Translations under genes and position numbers: made by a program
Source of the DNA: Bathymodiolus brooksi
Lineage: Eukaryota; Mollusca; Bivalvia; Mytilida; Modiolidae
Assembly (NCBI GenBank): GCA_963680875.1
Contig: OY804588.1
Span: 93,490,233 to 93,554,232, forward strand
DNA: 64,000 bases
Direction of reading: 5' to 3'
Shown: piece by piece, positions 34,818 through 47,365 of the stretch
Layout of the letters: the number at the start of each line of letters is the position of its first letter
How positions within the stretch are numbered: the stretch's first letter is position 1
Notes under the pieces: generated by a model
The model's input: only the letters and a program-made list of their open reading frames with translations
What the model was told of the DNA's origin: nothing
Database searches by the model: none

Positions 34818-36597
34818 GTGAGTGTTTTCCGGAAAATGGCACAGTTTGGTAGCCAACTTAAACTTCTTCCATCTAGGGATGTTCAAGAATCATTATTGAA
34901 TTGTGTTGAAGAAGGTAGAAAAATGGTCATATCACTTGTTGATGATTCTTTGTCTGAGGGCCAGTCTCGTAGTTTCTACAATCCTAGTACACGGTCCAAG
35001 TTGAAGTCATTCGAAGATATGACTCACAAAACTAAGCTGAAGTGTCGTTCTGGGGACACAGTCACTGTTCATATGAATCCTGAGCTAGTTTTTCGTCGGG
35101 AACTGGTTCTTGCAAATTGTCGAGAGGACGTTACTGTTGAAAAGGTTCTGTCTTTTCCAATTGGTCCGATTCCAACATAATTGTTTCACGACGATGGCAC
35201 AATGCGCAAAACCAGTAAGGCAGATCTTGTATATCAACTGGAACAGAACGTTTCTATAATACAAACACTGCCCATTTTTGGATATTTCCAGAACAACTCT
35301 GATCAGAGATGACATGCCTTTGTTGCAGTCAATACATGCAAAAAAGGTTTAGAACCTTCGGTGAGATGGCACTTGATTTTGTAAAAAATCAGATCTCTTG
35401 TTTTCAGTTTACATCCGTTGTCGTCGATATCTTTGATAGATATGACATTCAAAACTCTATCAAAAAGGCAGAACGGGACCGTCGATCCAAGTCTGTTTTC
35501 ACTGCATTTGATTGAAGGTAGGGTTATTCCTGACTGGAAAAAGTTTATTAGTTCTGGTGAAAATATTATTATATTTCTCGGCGATTACATTGACAAACAT
35601 ATTCGTCAGAACAGTTCTCTCCAAGAAGGGCAATCACTTTACCTGGCCGGTTTATTTTCTAATCCTGAAACAGTTAAAATGTTGAATCAGAATGGTGTTA
35701 GATTGCAGTTGTTTGGCAAGCACACAAGAAGAGGCGGATACCCCCATAATATTGCATGCACTGTATTCTGACAAACTGTATCAAGAAAATAACGTTCAAG
35801 GTCGCATCGTTGTGAAATCCCCAGATACGGACGTTCTTGTCCTTTTAGTACATTATTTTCCAAATATGAAAAACACAAAACACAAGTGAGCTTTGGTTTC
35901 AAACAGGACTTATTACGAGCACTAAGGATTGTTGTAGACGTTATATCCCTGTACACGAGTTATGCAAGTTATTGAGCTCCGTTGTGTGTGAGATCTTGCC
36001 AGCTGATCATGCTCTAACTGGGTGTGATACCACTTAGAACTTCGTTCTTTGGTATCGGGAAGAACTCTATGTTCAAAGCTCTGAAAGAGCCACCCAATCA
36101 GTTTAGTGATTTGTCTCGAATAGAATGATTCAGTCGATCTAAGCCGAAAACTAATATCAAGGCTGTATGATCCGAAGGGAAAGTCGAAACGATGCCATAT
36201 CGATCTGAACAAATTGCGGGTAAAATTGGAAACTGTCAAAGATTCTACTTTGGTGAGACTTCCTCCGAGTGAAGACACATTTAAACAGCATGTTCTTAGA
36301 TCTTCGTACCAAACAAAGATATGGTTAATTGCACATATTCCAAAGCCAGCAGTTGGATCACCTCTTGCGCATGGTTGCAAAGATGGAAAGTTTGGTCTTG
36401 AACCAATATTATTTGAAGGTCAAATGTCATCTGACTTTTTGCAGAACCTCGTATGCAACGGAAGATCCGTTTGTAGTAAAGGTTGTGTTTATTTTGAACA
36501 GAATTTGTCTTGCACAGAACTTTGTCCTTGCCAAGCATTAGACCTCTGTCACAATGTGATTACACACAGGACAGATATCGAAGATGACGATGCGTAA
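34818..36597 (+). pseudogene. Broken reading frame with nuclease-like acidic motifs and a CXC (tesmin/TSO1-like) cysteine cluster
   Basis: The first segment (34818-35177) encodes about 120 residues, then TAA, and continues in the same frame as LFHDDGTMRKTSKADLVYQL. Later segments in other frames encode GRVIPDWKKFISSGENIIIF (35418-35771) and QEEADTPIILHALYS with KSPDTDVLVLLVHY (35692-35889). The last, 36214-36597, ends in a cluster C-x6-C-x3-C-x10-C-x3-C-x-C-x6-C resembling tesmin/TSO1 CXC domains. No introns are evident. Spaced acidic residues (E-A-D-T, D-T-D) recall PIN/FEN-type nucleases, which is inference. At least four breaks are seen. I take it for a dead multicopy gene or a mobile-element gene; no terminal repeats were found. 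Confidence 0.6.
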
Positions 36598-36599
36598 GC

Positions 36600-38840
36600 A
36601 CGCAAGAGTTCTTTTTTAAACAAATCATAAAAACAACTGTATTTATTTGATTCCCTGAATATCTCCATATGCGATTGACCAAGTCAAATGCATTATCCAA
36701 ACACCCAATTTTTCTGATAATAATTGGGTTTCGGATTACGATGGTGAATGAAACATGTATATTTACGTTTTAAACGTTCAAAATGTCTAAAAGGGTGTTT
36801 TTATTTATGAATCACTTTAATAAAAAAAACTACAAGGGTTCACATGAGATGTACAATGCTCATACTAGTTAGGGACTGACAAAATACAGACTTACAAAAA
36901 AATACCTGTGTTGGGCGAATCGGGTATGTTTTGATTTACTTCCTTGTATCGAACAGTATATATACAAAATATAATGAAACATAAATAAACGTCATTATTA
37001 CGTAAATAGGGATGACCTTGGGTCAAGGTCATTGTTTTATGGAAGCAAATACGAGTCACTTACATTGAAAAATCACATTCCCATCCAAAAACAGTCATTT
37101 CGACGTCAATTGACGTCATTCATTTCTGAATTTTGGTTCAATAATCTAATTTAATATGTGGTCCATCAAATAAAAACCATCAAACTTGTCGAATTGAATT
37201 TAATTTTTAAGGAAAATGCACTTTTCGAACGAAAGTCGAAAGCGAAAAACAAATTTTTCTTGACCTTTGACCTTAATTATGCCACGGCATCATTATTCTG
37301 AGAGTCCCATCATTCCTCTTTCCAATGACATATGATATAGGTGTGTAGCCCATGGGTTCATTACATTTTATATTTTGATTTTTTACCGCTGGTCTATCAT
37401 GACCAAAGTGATAAAATAAACACAATGAAATAATTAAATGAATTTATATGGAAGTTTAATCGTGTATTCAACAGATACATTTTCAGGACACTATGGCCAA
37501 ACAAGAGCATCTCTACCCCCATAAATATTAATGGCAACATTTCCTATGAAGGCATTTTGAAACATAGAAAATATAGATGTGATTCTTTAGTGTCGTTTTT
37601 TATTTACTGTGAATTATGACGAGGGAATTGACCGTAAATCGTTTTCATTCAAAATCATTTTACGTTCTCAGTGATATAATCTTCTATCATCTTCTAATGT
37701 TCACTGTCGTCAAAGAGCTCCGATCGAAAATGTTTGGTCAACATCCAGGATATTTTAAAGCGGCATTTTTAAAGCAGACACGGAAAATTATCGTAAGTAT
37801 TTATAAATATACTGTATATATAATGTTTTGAATTATGATGCTTTTATGATTGTTATTATTATTAATTTCATTTTTTGTCCAAATATCTTTATTTTTGCAG
37901 TGTAAAATTAGATTTTTCTATAAGTTATAAGGAATCCGGCTTCAAAAGCATTACAATCAACTGAAATATCGCTATATCTTGCATTTACAAATGAATTAAA
38001 TGTTGCCCAAAAAGAAAAAAATATTGATGAATGATTGATTTTACTTAAAAATACTATTTTGTTGATGAAAAGACAATTAGTAACTAGTTATACCATAAAA
38101 CATGATGTCAACAGATGTTTTTGAAATCCGGCTTGGTCAAAATGTAAACATGTATACAAACCGGTTGGGTCATTTATAAATAACCTGGCTTGTCAGTATG
38201 TAAATACCACTGATCTTATTGTAATTGAGCATTATATTGCAACTTAACAATAGCTATGATTAGGAAATATCTCAAATGCGATAAATACTGATCCATAGTA
38301 TGAATATTGGCCATGGCTGCTAATTTCAGCTACTTTGAACAATAAAAAAAAATCGTTATTTCTATGTTAAATTGCTACTGTCGCGAACACTTGATTTTTT
38401 TTAATGCTTTTTGTGGCACTGACATCACGATTGGTGCTCAATACGCTACACTCACTTTAAGTAGTTGTTCAGGCGCATCAATTGAGTAGTGGGAGATTCT
38501 TTTTATAACGCAATATTTTAATTTTATATTCGTTGATAACGAAGTAAGTCACTCTGTGGAAATAACTTCATAAATACGATATTTAAGTTTCTTCACAGTA
38601 TAATGGTTACATTAACATTACAGATAAGCAAATTAACAAAGGCTGTAGTATTGAATTCCTTTCCGCACGGACGATTTTGGCAGTTTGTATACAAAGAAAA
38701 TGTTAGGTGTACTCGATTAATGCAACGTTCGTTACAAGTTGTAATACGACAAATGTTCGTGCTTTGCTCACTGAAAATAGAGGCTCAGTGGTCTGAGCAT
38801 ATGTCGTTCACCTTTCATTCTGCTTTGAGGAAACTTAATA
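36600..38840. other. No gene recognised
   Basis: AT-rich sequence. The one structured site is the perfect palindrome GACGTCAATTGACGTC at 37102-37117, which holds two CRE-like TGACGTCA/TGACGTCG half-copies. Open stretches such as 37616-37831 lack splice borders and family resemblance. Confidence 0.5.
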
Positions 38841-39263
38841 CAGACAGAACCTTCTATAGGTGCTTCCCATCAAAGTTCGGCTCATTTGGCTAAGCAGTTT
38901 CAGAGAAGAAGATTGTTAGAAATCGGCCAATCAGAAACAAGAATTGTCTGTGGCGACCATGTTTGTCAACGGATCGGGATGAAATGTGCAATCTTTATAG
39001 AAGACCTTCCATAGTTGCTTCCTACCAAGTTTCGGTTCATTTGGCTAAGCAGTTTAGGAAGAGAAGATTCTTTTTATAAAATCGGCCAATTTGAAACAAG
39101 AATTATCTGTGGTGACCATGCTTGTTAACGGATCGGGATGAAATGAGCAATCTTTATAGAAGACCTTCCATAGATGCTTCATACCAAGTTTCGGTTCATT
39201 TGGCTAAGAACTTATAGAGGAGAAGATTTTTTTTTTTTAAATCTTCCAATCAGAAACAAGAAT

Positions 39264-39612
39264 AGCCAATCGTAACTACTCGGCCATTCTCGCTACCCTA
39301 CAAATAACCTCGTATGCATTAGGCGTATAAATCGCACTACGTTTCACATGTCAGTTACATGAAAGTTTGATAAAGTTATATTTTAAACAATTTTCTATAT
39401 TTCAATTATTTTCATGGATAAAAGTTAAAGTTTTAATTAGTTTTGCATGATTAGATTTTACTTAGTATGTCTTCCATATTGGATTTTCGTGGACTATATT
39501 TGTGTGCGGCTTAACTTAACTTAATTTCCTGCAAACAATTTAAGAAGAATTTATACTATCTACGTACGAGGTTATTTGTAGGGTAGCGAGAATGGCCGAG
39601 TAGCTACGATTG
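39264..39612. mobile_element. 349-bp inverted-repeat MITE with a 7-bp TSD
   Basis: Terminal inverted repeats of about 50 bp (ACTCGGCCATTCTCGCTACC and its inverse GGTAGCGAGAATGGCCGAGT) enclose about 240 bp. The direct repeat CAAGAAT flanks it (39257-39263, 39613-39619). Uninterrupted units of the host repeat show what the empty site looks like, which confirms the borders to within a base or two. No transposase frame. Confidence 0.85.
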
Positions 39613-39644
39613 CAAGAATCGCTTGTGGCGACCATGTTTGTTAA

Positions 39645-41996
39645 GGGCAGTTTAACAAAAAATGGCTCCTACTGCTATAGCTGTCTAATTTACTCATTTT
39701 TATGATTTTATTGGATCTAAATAGTTCAAAAGATCTGTAATGATTTGATGTTTGTTACTGCAAAAAATTTTAAGATATCTAGAATAACAAAAAAAATATG
39801 TCCAAAAAACATGTCAAAATTGTCAGGGGTGCAACCCTTTTTTGTGACACTTTAAAAAATCCTTGATTTTCAACAACCTACCACAGTGCTAAATCAAACA
39901 ATATGTTATCAAAATCTATTTCATCACAAACTTTGATATGTTGACATACTTTAAGATAGCAATAGCTCATGCTTCACATTTATTATTGCATAAAAATATG
40001 GCTTTGTAAAAAAGATGTACCTAGTCAGGAGTGCAACAAACATTTATGCAAGTTTTCCTAAATTACATTGTAGAAATGTTGTCTTTTAGTTTTCAAAGAT
40101 ATGGGGTATAAATAAATCTTAATACATCATTGCTGCTTCAAAACCATAGTTAAAGGATACACTAAAATCAGTAGTAAGGCCAAGAATGTCACATTAAAGG
40201 CAGCACTCTCAAATGTCAGGAGTGCAACATTTGATATTTTCTTAGACATATTTTCTTTTAAATGTAACTAAAATCACATTTGTCTTTCTATTTCAACAGA
40301 GATTAACCAGGAGAACAGATAAAACCCATTTACCTGTTTGAGATACATAAAATATCTCTCACAGAAGCATTCGATTCATGTCAGGAGTGCTACTAGTTTT
40401 AAGTGATCTTCTACACAGTCTAAATTATAGCTTTTTAAATGGATGATTTAAATAAAATGAGATTCTGTCAAGTTTAGAATAATGTTTGAAAAAATTAAAA
40501 GTGCCAATAGCATTTTATGTGCTTTTAATTTTATGTAATAAAGCATTTTTGTTCATTTTAAATAGTCTCATGCTTTAATATCTATTAGGTATTAATACTA
40601 GAGACATTCTCTGACAAGGGAATATGTTTTCTAGGTTCATTAGCTATTGGAGATTAATTGACTTGATAAAGTTTATGATAAATGCATTTATCTATTTTCT
40701 AATAGATAATTTATGGTTAACCATGTAAATGTTGCACTCCTGACATAAATATTTAAAAATCATTGAAATTTGATATAATTAATTTTCTAAGTATCCAAAA
40801 AATACTTGTAATTGTACATTAAACATCTATTTTCAATATTAATTTAGATTAATACATGTTTTAAATGTTTTTGTATAGTATATTTAAAAAATAAGTTGGA
40901 ATTTTCTAGAAGTATGGCTGTAAACAAGTTACAAATAACTAGAAAAATATTACTTTAAGAAACAATTATCATTAAAACTTGGTAAAACTAATGCTTGAAA
41001 GAACACCAACTGATTTTTTCCCCTGTGAATTGTTTTTAAGTTAATAACTCTTCTTTTTCTTGATGGCAATATAATGTCAGGAGTGCAACATATCCTGATA
41101 AAATAGTACCATTGATAAATTAATGATAATTTATAATAAATTGCCTTTTCTAGCCTATACAAATATTCTAATTATTTATTTATGATTTATCTAATATATT
41201 AGAGTGGTATAATACAAATTTTCAAATGTACATAATTAAAAATATTGCTGCTAAAACTGGGTATTAAAGAAGTGGTATGGCAAAAAAATGTTACAAATTT
41301 CCAAATACTGTCATTTCTGTACAAATATTTCATTGAAAACAGGTAAAAATTATTGTATGAGTTAACAGTAACATCACTGTTCAATGTTGGCATTTTAAAA
41401 TGTGATATTTTCTTCTTTTTTTTCTTTATTATAAATCTATAAAATGTCAGGAGTGCAACAAAAATAGACAAAATGTTTTTTCTACAACCAATTATTTTGC
41501 GATCTTCAAAGAATCAATGATATTATTTTTTACAAATGGCTACTTGTCTTTAAAGTTTGAAAATTTTGCTGTCTTAAATAAAAATATTCATTATTATTTT
41601 GATAATAAAAACTTTATCAGGTAGATTGGACAAAAATATTGAGAATTTTTCATAAAAAATAGCTTTTAAGAAAAACTACAACTACCAATAACCCAATATT
41701 TTGCACAAAAAGTCATTTATATCAGTTGCATTGTTTGAGAAACCATTATACAAAATAATTGAGAATAAAGATTGTTTAACTGATATAGAATAAGTATGTG
41801 TTTTACATGGTTTTTATGCCAATTTGTGTTCAATAAAAGGTTCTTAAAATTTATTGCTTATCTGTTCATAGTTTCTTTCTTGTTTCATTTACTTCAATGT
41901 ATACAACATTGAAAATTATCAGCAGAAAGTTTTTAGGAGTGAGTTTAATTTGGACATTTTTTTCACATGTTGGAGCCATTTTTTATGAAACAACCC
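39645..41996. mobile_element. 2.35-kb TTAA-flanked non-autonomous DNA transposon
   Basis: TTAA lies on both sides (39641-39644, 41997-42000). The ends are imperfect inverted repeats: GGGCAGTTTAACAAAAAATG on the left and GGGTTGTTTCATAAAAAATG read from the right, both followed by GCTCC. The empty site GTTTGTTAACGGATCGGG is seen in neighbouring units, proving insertion at TTAA. A TTAA target suggests a piggyBac- or Kolobok-like mover. The interior is AT-rich and has no transposase frame, but it repeats a 14-bp motif seven times. Confidence 0.9.
39821..41460. repeat. Interspersed GTCAGGAGTGCAAC motif inside the TTAA element
   Basis: Copies at about 39822 (one change), 40024, 40215, 40380 (one change), 40731 (inverted), 41075 and 41446, separated by 165-370 bp of unrelated AT-rich sequence. 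Neither the spacing nor the flanks are conserved, so it is not an ordinary tandem repeat. Confidence 0.85.
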
Positions 41997-42185
41997 TTAA
42001 CGGATCGGGACGAAATGAGTAATCGTTACAGAGGACCTTCCATAGATGCTTCCTACTAAGTTTCACTTCATTTGGTTGAGGCGTTTCAGAGGAGAAGATT
42101 AAAATGTGAATAGTTAATGGACGACAGACGACGAACGAAAGACGACGGAGTGATGATAAAAGCTCACATTGCCTTTGGCAAGGTG

Positions 42186-42402
42186 AGCTAACAACAGTCA
42201 TTGGGTAGATATGTCGCTCCACTCGGACACATTATTCTGATTCCGAGCCAACCAGTCTTTGCTCCTTCTCCTTAATGCTGCGTTCTTAGCGGAGAAGCAA
42301 CAAATACCAATTTTATATTCTTTTGTTTGACAAGACCGCAGTTCGTACCCACAATCTATCACACTCGAGGCGAGCACGCTAACCATTACGCTACCGATGT
42401 AG
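42186..42402 (-). mobile_element. SINE-B, truncated copy 6 (reverse)
   Basis: Body and head only: TATGTCGCTCCACTCGGACA, TTAGCGGAGAAGCAACAAAT, a changed B box (GCAGTTCGTACCC) and GAGCACGCTAACCATTACGC. The tail is replaced by the end of the 153-bp repeat. Confidence 0.8.
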
Positions 42403-44446
42403 TTCCCTATTTTTATTTTCTTTTTATTATTTTTTTAATCAAAATTTCTTATTGTCCTTCAATATATTATTTGAAAACAAAAATTAATCCAAAACATTAA
42501 GAGTTACTTGATATCTATATAAACATTGAGAGTTCCTACTTTTGTTCAAACACTATTTGAATATTGCAATAATCCAACTGCATAGCAAGTAAAGAAAACG
42601 AATTATAAGTTTTATACAACATCATGACCATTCTGTCGAAGGTGACTTGGCGAATGCCAATTCTGCTCAAACCGTTTGGTATTTCTTTCTTTTAATGTTA
42701 TACAAAACATCCACATGTAAAATATTTTGACTATGTGCTGTTGGTTTTTTTTTTCACAACTTTTATTCATTGAAGACAATTTTTTGTTTTTTCTTTTTAT
42801 CAATTTGCAAGTCGAACATATCCTTGACAAGTGTTATAATGAACCTTAAATAAATTACAAAAAGGAAACATAATTGTAATATTGAGCTGTTTTCGCTATT
42901 CTTTCAATTTTTTACATAGACAAAACCGGTTCTACTGAAAAACAATTTTTGGGACCCAACCGGAAAGTAGTGCCTGACAGAGCCGGAACGAATGTACGTA
43001 AATAAGCATCGTGTTGTTTACTGTAGCAAGTCTAAAACTATTCATGGTGGCACGCCAGTGCAAACTATCATGTATATAAGCATTACAAAGGGTTTGTGTA
43101 CTTTAATTACACATATAAACTACTTTTTATAGCTTTATTTGATGATTTCAATCTCATTATTAGCATTTTTCATTGTTTATGTCCATCATGTTATCTATAT
43201 CTGAGTAATCTATTAAGTTAACCACAGAAACATATAGGTAAAAACAAGCAAAAATAATCGACCGATAACGACATCTTCTGGATTCAAGATATAATAAAAC
43301 TATATGATCATAATACTTACATTTTGTCGTCGCCTGTATGTCAAACATGCCTAATTGACTTGTACCGGAAGATGACAGAACAATTCCGACCGGAGCTCTT
43401 TGACGACAGTGATGTTTCTATGATTTTTATTTAATGTGGTCTTCATGACGACAATCTTTTCCATCTCAACTCGATTTGTCTATAGTACAGGCATTCTACT
43501 GCCATACTGGTCACACACACCGTTTCTTGTTCACACGATTAGTAGGGGTGTAACAAGGGTAAAAACGTACCTTTAACAAATTACGTTGGGTTTCATATTT
43601 TTCAAGAAGTGTAATCATCATAATTTACCTTTTTTACTTATTTTTCTTGAACCGTGATGAGACCCCTATCTCCAACTCATCTTTGTGTGTCAGTTAAGGT
43701 TTCCAAACAGACGACTCCGGAAATACCAGAAGTAACTTGCACGAGACACACTATTATGGATTTTTTGCACGAGACGCCTCGGATATGGGTTATCGGCCTG
43801 GTGGTGAAATTATGGCTAGTTTACTTCCAGTCGTTACACATATGCAAAAACTATCATATTAATGCTAAGTACGTACACTGTATGTACCTTTGTGACTACA
43901 TTTTGTATATGCGTTAGGGTGTTAAAACTATACTACATATACCAGTCTGATAACACTAGACTACATGTACTAGTCTGATAACACTAGACTACATGTACCA
44001 GTCTGATAACACTAGACTACATGCACCTGTCTGATTCAATAAAAAAAAATTGTATTTCTCTAGATTATAAATTTGTACTATTCAAACCAAATAACACTTC
44101 CTATTTCTATTATTATTATTTATTCAATTTAATAAATGAGGGCTTGAAAAAAATAATAGAAAAGTATTTTGCACATTTTATAGTTGTCTATCGATATAGC
44201 TGACGTTTCATTATTTATCCTGCAATGACAGCATTTACCGACCAATATAGCCTGCCCAATATTTTTTTTGATATTGGTCAGTTATAAATAGAACATACAA
44301 ATGTAAGCTCCGCCCACTCCGGAACTCATCGGGGCACATCGGGGGATATTGTTTTCAAATACATACACAAAATTATTTCAAATACTTTTATCATCGTTCA
44401 GTAAACGTTTATTTACGATTTAAAATTGCAGAATAAATAAAATACA
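42403..44446. other. Intergenic; one minisatellite
   Basis: No gene recognised. An open stretch at 43654-43917 lacks any recognisable motif or splice context. A 28-bp tandem repeat lies at 43930-44036. Confidence 0.55.
43930..44036. repeat. 28-bp tandem repeat
   Basis: Nearly four units built on ACTACATGTACCAGTCTGAT and AACACTAG, with one or two changes per unit. Confidence 0.9.
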
Positions 44447-44579
44447 TGTGCACTGTCGAAGCATATAGGTAAATATGCGCATTCGGCGCGAAACGCGGGA
44501 AAAGGCTCGGCGAAGCCTCGCCTTTTCTCCCGTTTCTAAGCCTCATACACATATTACCTATATGCTTCGACAGTGCACA
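44447..44579. repeat. Foldback / palindromic repeat 4
   Basis: Arms of about 64 bp starting TGTGCACTGTCGAAGCATAT and ending with the inverse ATATGCTTCGACAGTGCACA. The centre is GC-rich (GGCTCGGCGAAGCCTCGCC) and is itself a hairpin. Confidence 0.9.
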
Positions 44580-45409
44580 AGTATTGTATATATATATATA
44601 TATCCTTCGTTTGACGTCTGTCTTGCTTCCAAATTGTTGAAGCTTGGTTGTAGCTGTCTTCTAGCTTGCTTGTATTGTGTCTTACTAATATGGAACGTTT
44701 TGGTGGTTTGTATTTGTCACAACCGTTCGGTAATTTGCACTATCATGAAGACTCAAGTAGGTTGTGATGACGTGTAATTGAGATAAAATGTAGTGTACCA
44801 TTTCAACATATTTCTCATTTCACAAAAAAGTAAAAACAAAATTATTTTAATACGATATCAACATTGAAATTTTGTATTTAGATCGAAACGACGACGTCAT
44901 TGATTTCCTGCCATTTATAAAGGACGAAGTCCTTCTAACGGTGAGCTCTCCGATTTTTCCTTCTATATTCCTTCCGTTGATCGAGCTTCAAATGGAACGT
45001 CTCGCGAGTGAATTCCGATTAAATTCAAGGACTAAATCGCCTTTCATGACTGAAAAGCAAGTTGATTCTAACAGATAAATGATCGAAGTAAGGATTGATG
45101 CCCACTTTTCGATTGGTAAGTGTTTGATTGTTATTATATAGATAGGATTCCCCGAATTTTTCCTCGGAGAAATGTAGGTCAGCCCAGAAAAGCTAGTTAC
45201 CTTCTAGTATATTAATATTGATCGTAGCAGGGGCTGGATAGTAAACTGGAAGAAATAGTGAGATTTCTCTGATGATATGAAATAGTGAGATTTCTCTGAT
45301 GATATAGCACAAGTTAATCACAAAAATACCAAAAAGAAAGAACAAAACGGGGAATTTTTTTTTCACGAAAAAAGGGGGGATCCTATCCCCGAGTACCTGT
45401 GCACAATTC

Positions 45410-46150
45410 GTTCAAAATAAAAGATAATAGCCTCACCGGACGCAATTACGATCGAAATAAAAAGTATGTCCCCTAATTGTTCCTTCAAAACATGAATTAA
45501 AAAAATGCTTTTATAAATAGATACCCCGCTAAATTACTCGTGTTTTGGGAGAAAATTATTCATTATTCATGCGCAGTTGTTGAATGTTGCAGACGACGGG
45601 TTTTCATATTTGTAAACAGAAAACGATCGACAATTGCACTTGGAATCTATCGCTAAAATTCATTGAGGTTCGCATATTTTGTTATCTTATGCCTGTAATT
45701 GGAAAGAATATGATCTCCTGGTTCTATGTATATGTAGAACACATTGAAATTAAAACAAAAACTGTCACATTTTCCTTACCTTGATCTATTCCAAAATGTC
45801 AAAATCCGTGATGTACCTTATTCATTGAAGAGTCCAAGGAATTCCGAATGCAAACTGGCACACATTTATGGTATGAATAAAGGAAAGGTTTTTATGTCAT
45901 GTGTATTATATACAAATAGATATGTGAACGTAAATGAATGAATGCTCTTTCAATTTTAACAGTTGTCATTAAATAATTTACACTAGAAAGGTTATTATGA
46001 TGTTCGAAATTGTGTCTGGATCTAAGTCACAGAGTGACTAGAACGGGGTCATGAAAATCTGTTCCAAGTTAAAACCCGTAACAATGCATTGAATAATATA
46101 TGGGCTATGATTCAAAAGGAATATTGGTGTTTAATCTGAAATATGAACAT
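45410..46150. repeat. Duplicated block X, copy 1
   Basis: About 740 bp from TTCAAAATAAAAGATAATAG to the ATATTGGTGTTTAATCTGAA region. It recurs at 46612-47365 with scattered substitutions and, in part, at 49573-49800. The matching short open frames in the copies (for example from 45584 and 46802) reflect the duplication and do not show signs of being genes. Confidence 0.85.
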
Positions 46151-46285
46151 GCAATCAGCTTCATCAATTTGGTCAAATTTATAAATTATTATCAAATGCC
46201 ACGGTCAATATCATCGAAATTGTTCGTAATTGCGTCCGGTGGCGGTGAGGCTAACGTGTACGGATCATCGTATTATTGAAATTTT

Positions 46286-46341
46286 AGGACTTCGTCCTTC
46301 AAACAGGTTGCCTGTCTCATATTAAAGGACGAAGTCCTTCT
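46286..46341. repeat. Nested hairpin motif H, copy 1
   Basis: AGGACTTCGTCCTT and AAAGGACGAAGTCCTT are inverted around AACAGGTTGCCTGT, itself a small hairpin. The same arrangement is found at 49343-49393, 49948-50004 and 52152-52205, with the outer stem partly eroded in the last two. The right arm alone also occurs at 44920-44937. Confidence 0.85.
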
Positions 46342-46611
46342 AACGGTAAGCTGTCCGATTTTTCCTTCTATATTAATAGCCAAAAATCTGTTCACCGGAA
46401 GTTTAAAAAATAGATCAATTGATAATTTAGAAACGCAAAAGAAATCTATTTCAATGAAAAATTCCCAATTCTTTAATTATTTACTCTATGTAAAATTGTA
46501 ATAGACTTTTAATAAAATTCTAATAAAAAAATATCATTCTACGAAACTCCCGACAGGAAGAGCGGCGTACAGTAGGTAAAATGAACGCAACAGCCATAAC
46601 AAATCGGCTAC

Positions 46612-47365
46612 ACAATTCATTCAAAATAAAAGATAATACCCTCACTGGACGAAATTACGAACGGACACAATTACGAGCGAAATAAAAAGTATGTCCCCTA
46701 ATTGTTCCTTCAAAACATGAATTAAAAAAATGCTTTTATAAATAGATACCCCGCTAAATTACTCGTGTTTTGGGAGAAAATTATTCATGCGCAGTTGTTG
46801 AATGTTGCAGACGACGGGTTTTCATATTTGTAAACAGAAAACGATCGACAATTGCACTTGGAATCTATCGTTAAAATTCATTGAGGTACGCATATTTTGT
46901 TATATTATGCCTGTAATTGGAAAGAATATAATCTCCTGGTTATATGCATATGTAGAACACATTGAAATTAAAACAAAAACAGTCAATACATTTTCCTTAC
47001 CTTGATCTATCCCAAAATGTCAAAATCCGTGATGTACCTTATTCATTGAAGAGTCCAAGGAATTCCGAATGCAAACTGGCACACATTTATGTTATGAATA
47101 AAGGAAAGGTTTTTATGTCATGTGTATTATATACAAATGGATATGTGAACGTAAATGAATGAATGCTCTTTCAATTTTAACAGTTGTCATTAAATAATTT
47201 ACACTAGAAAGGTTATAATGATGTCGTTCGAAATTGTGTCCGGATCTAGGTCACAGAGTGACTAGAACGGGGTCATGAAAATCTGTTTAAAACCCGTAAC
47301 AATGCATTGAATAATATATGGGCTATGATTCAAAAGGAATATTGGTGTTTAATCTGAATTCTAAT
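46612..47365. repeat. Duplicated block X, copy 2
   Basis: Direct repeat of 45410-46150, with a small extra ACGAACGGACACAATT segment near 46664 and a few changes. Its end then diverges from copy 1. Confidence 0.85.

Larger units (their letters stand above)
38846..42120. repeat. Tandem repeat of about 153 bp, split by two insertions
   Basis: Units contain TTGGCTAAGCAGTTT, AATCGGCCAATCAGAAACAAG, GGCGACCATGTTTGT and ACGGATCGGGATGAAATG, then the CCTTCCATAGATGCTTC boundary. Units begin near 38862, 39020 and 39170. The third is interrupted at 39264-39612 and 39645-41996 and resumes at 42001, ending close to GGCAAGGTGAGCTAAC (about 42190). Confidence 0.8.

Noticed and set aside
46286..46350. Helitron 3' end (hairpin followed by CTAA)
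   Set aside because: AAGGACGAAGTCCTT followed by CTAA looks suitable, but sequence after CTAACGG is conserved between copies, so it is not a terminus.
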